From Gemmatimonadota bacterium (lineage in GTDB: Bacteria > Gemmatimonadota > Gemmatimonadetes > Longimicrobiales > Longimicrobiaceae), in NCBI GenBank assembly GCA_019348475.1, contig JAHWJJ010000134.1:1-9919 (forward strand): a DNA stretch of 9,919 bases. Reading direction: 5' to 3'. Under the pieces are notes generated by a model, which saw nothing but the letters and a program-made list of their open reading frames with translations, searched no databases and had not been told where the DNA came from. Numbering within the stretch: the stretch's first letter is position 1; the number at the start of each line of letters is the position of its first letter. Of this stretch, positions 9,889 to 9,919 are shown one piece after another. Made by a program: the position numbers and the translations under genes.

Positions 9889-9919
9889 CACACCCGGGTG
9901 AAGGAACGTTGCAGGAGAT
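9885..9919 (+). CDS. Start of downstream gene, probably the anti-sigma factor (partial)
   Basis: The ATG overlaps the sigma-factor TGA as ATGA and is preceded by GGAGGAAGG, an excellent Shine-Dalgarno sequence inside the sigma gene. The 11 visible codons read MTHPGEGTLQE, cut by the window end. Openings of this kind (Met, a few polar residues, then Gly-x-Leu-x-Glu) resemble zinc-finger-type anti-sigma factors, whose N-terminal domain binds the sigma factor. That identity rests on position and a short resemblance only; the metal-binding His and Cys residues are outside the window. Confidence 0.65.
   Translation, partial: MTHPGEGTLQE

Overview
The window is about 70% G+C with dense, short-spaced genes, GTG as well as ATG starts, several lipoprotein signal peptides and an ECF sigma/anti-sigma pair. 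Together with intergenic octamer arrays this suggests a Gram-negative member of the Gemmatimonadota, most like Longimicrobium. That assignment is an inference from style; there is no rRNA or other taxonomic marker here.

Left part (1-2310): two minus-strand lipoprotein genes. One is a TPR protein (72-1025). The other is a periplasmic protein whose C-terminus looks like a TonB C-terminal domain and whose middle looks like a second, degenerate copy (1213-1977). The extreme left edge may hold the tail of another TonB-domain gene on the plus strand. The 333-base gap 1978-2310 carries two strong hairpins.

Middle (2311-6397): a CorA-type divalent cation transporter whose signature motif reads GMD instead of GMN (minus strand), an intergenic octamer array and a dispersed-repeat-like element, a small SCP2-domain protein (minus strand), and a 654-residue RecQ-family helicase on the plus strand. 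The helicase has its Cys4 zinc motif near the C-terminus and a possible leaderless promoter.

Right part (6398-9919): a second octamer array, an SRPBCC-fold protein, a 68-residue single-span membrane protein converging on it across a 15-bp perfect hairpin, a secreted or membrane protein with a glycine-rich segment, and a tandem pair of related three-cysteine lipoproteins on the minus strand. Divergent from that pair are an ECF sigma factor and the first codons of a gene overlapping it by ATGA, most likely its anti-sigma factor.

No single pathway links all the genes. The coherent theme is the cell envelope (five exported or lipid-anchored products, one small membrane protein, one ion transporter), with a regulatory pair at the right edge next to a duplicated lipoprotein family. 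I see no prophage, transposase, CRISPR, tRNA or rRNA. The most unusual items are the two octamer arrays just upstream of start codons, the CorA motif change, the duplicated TonB-like fold, and the paired lipoproteins next to the sigma/anti-sigma operon.
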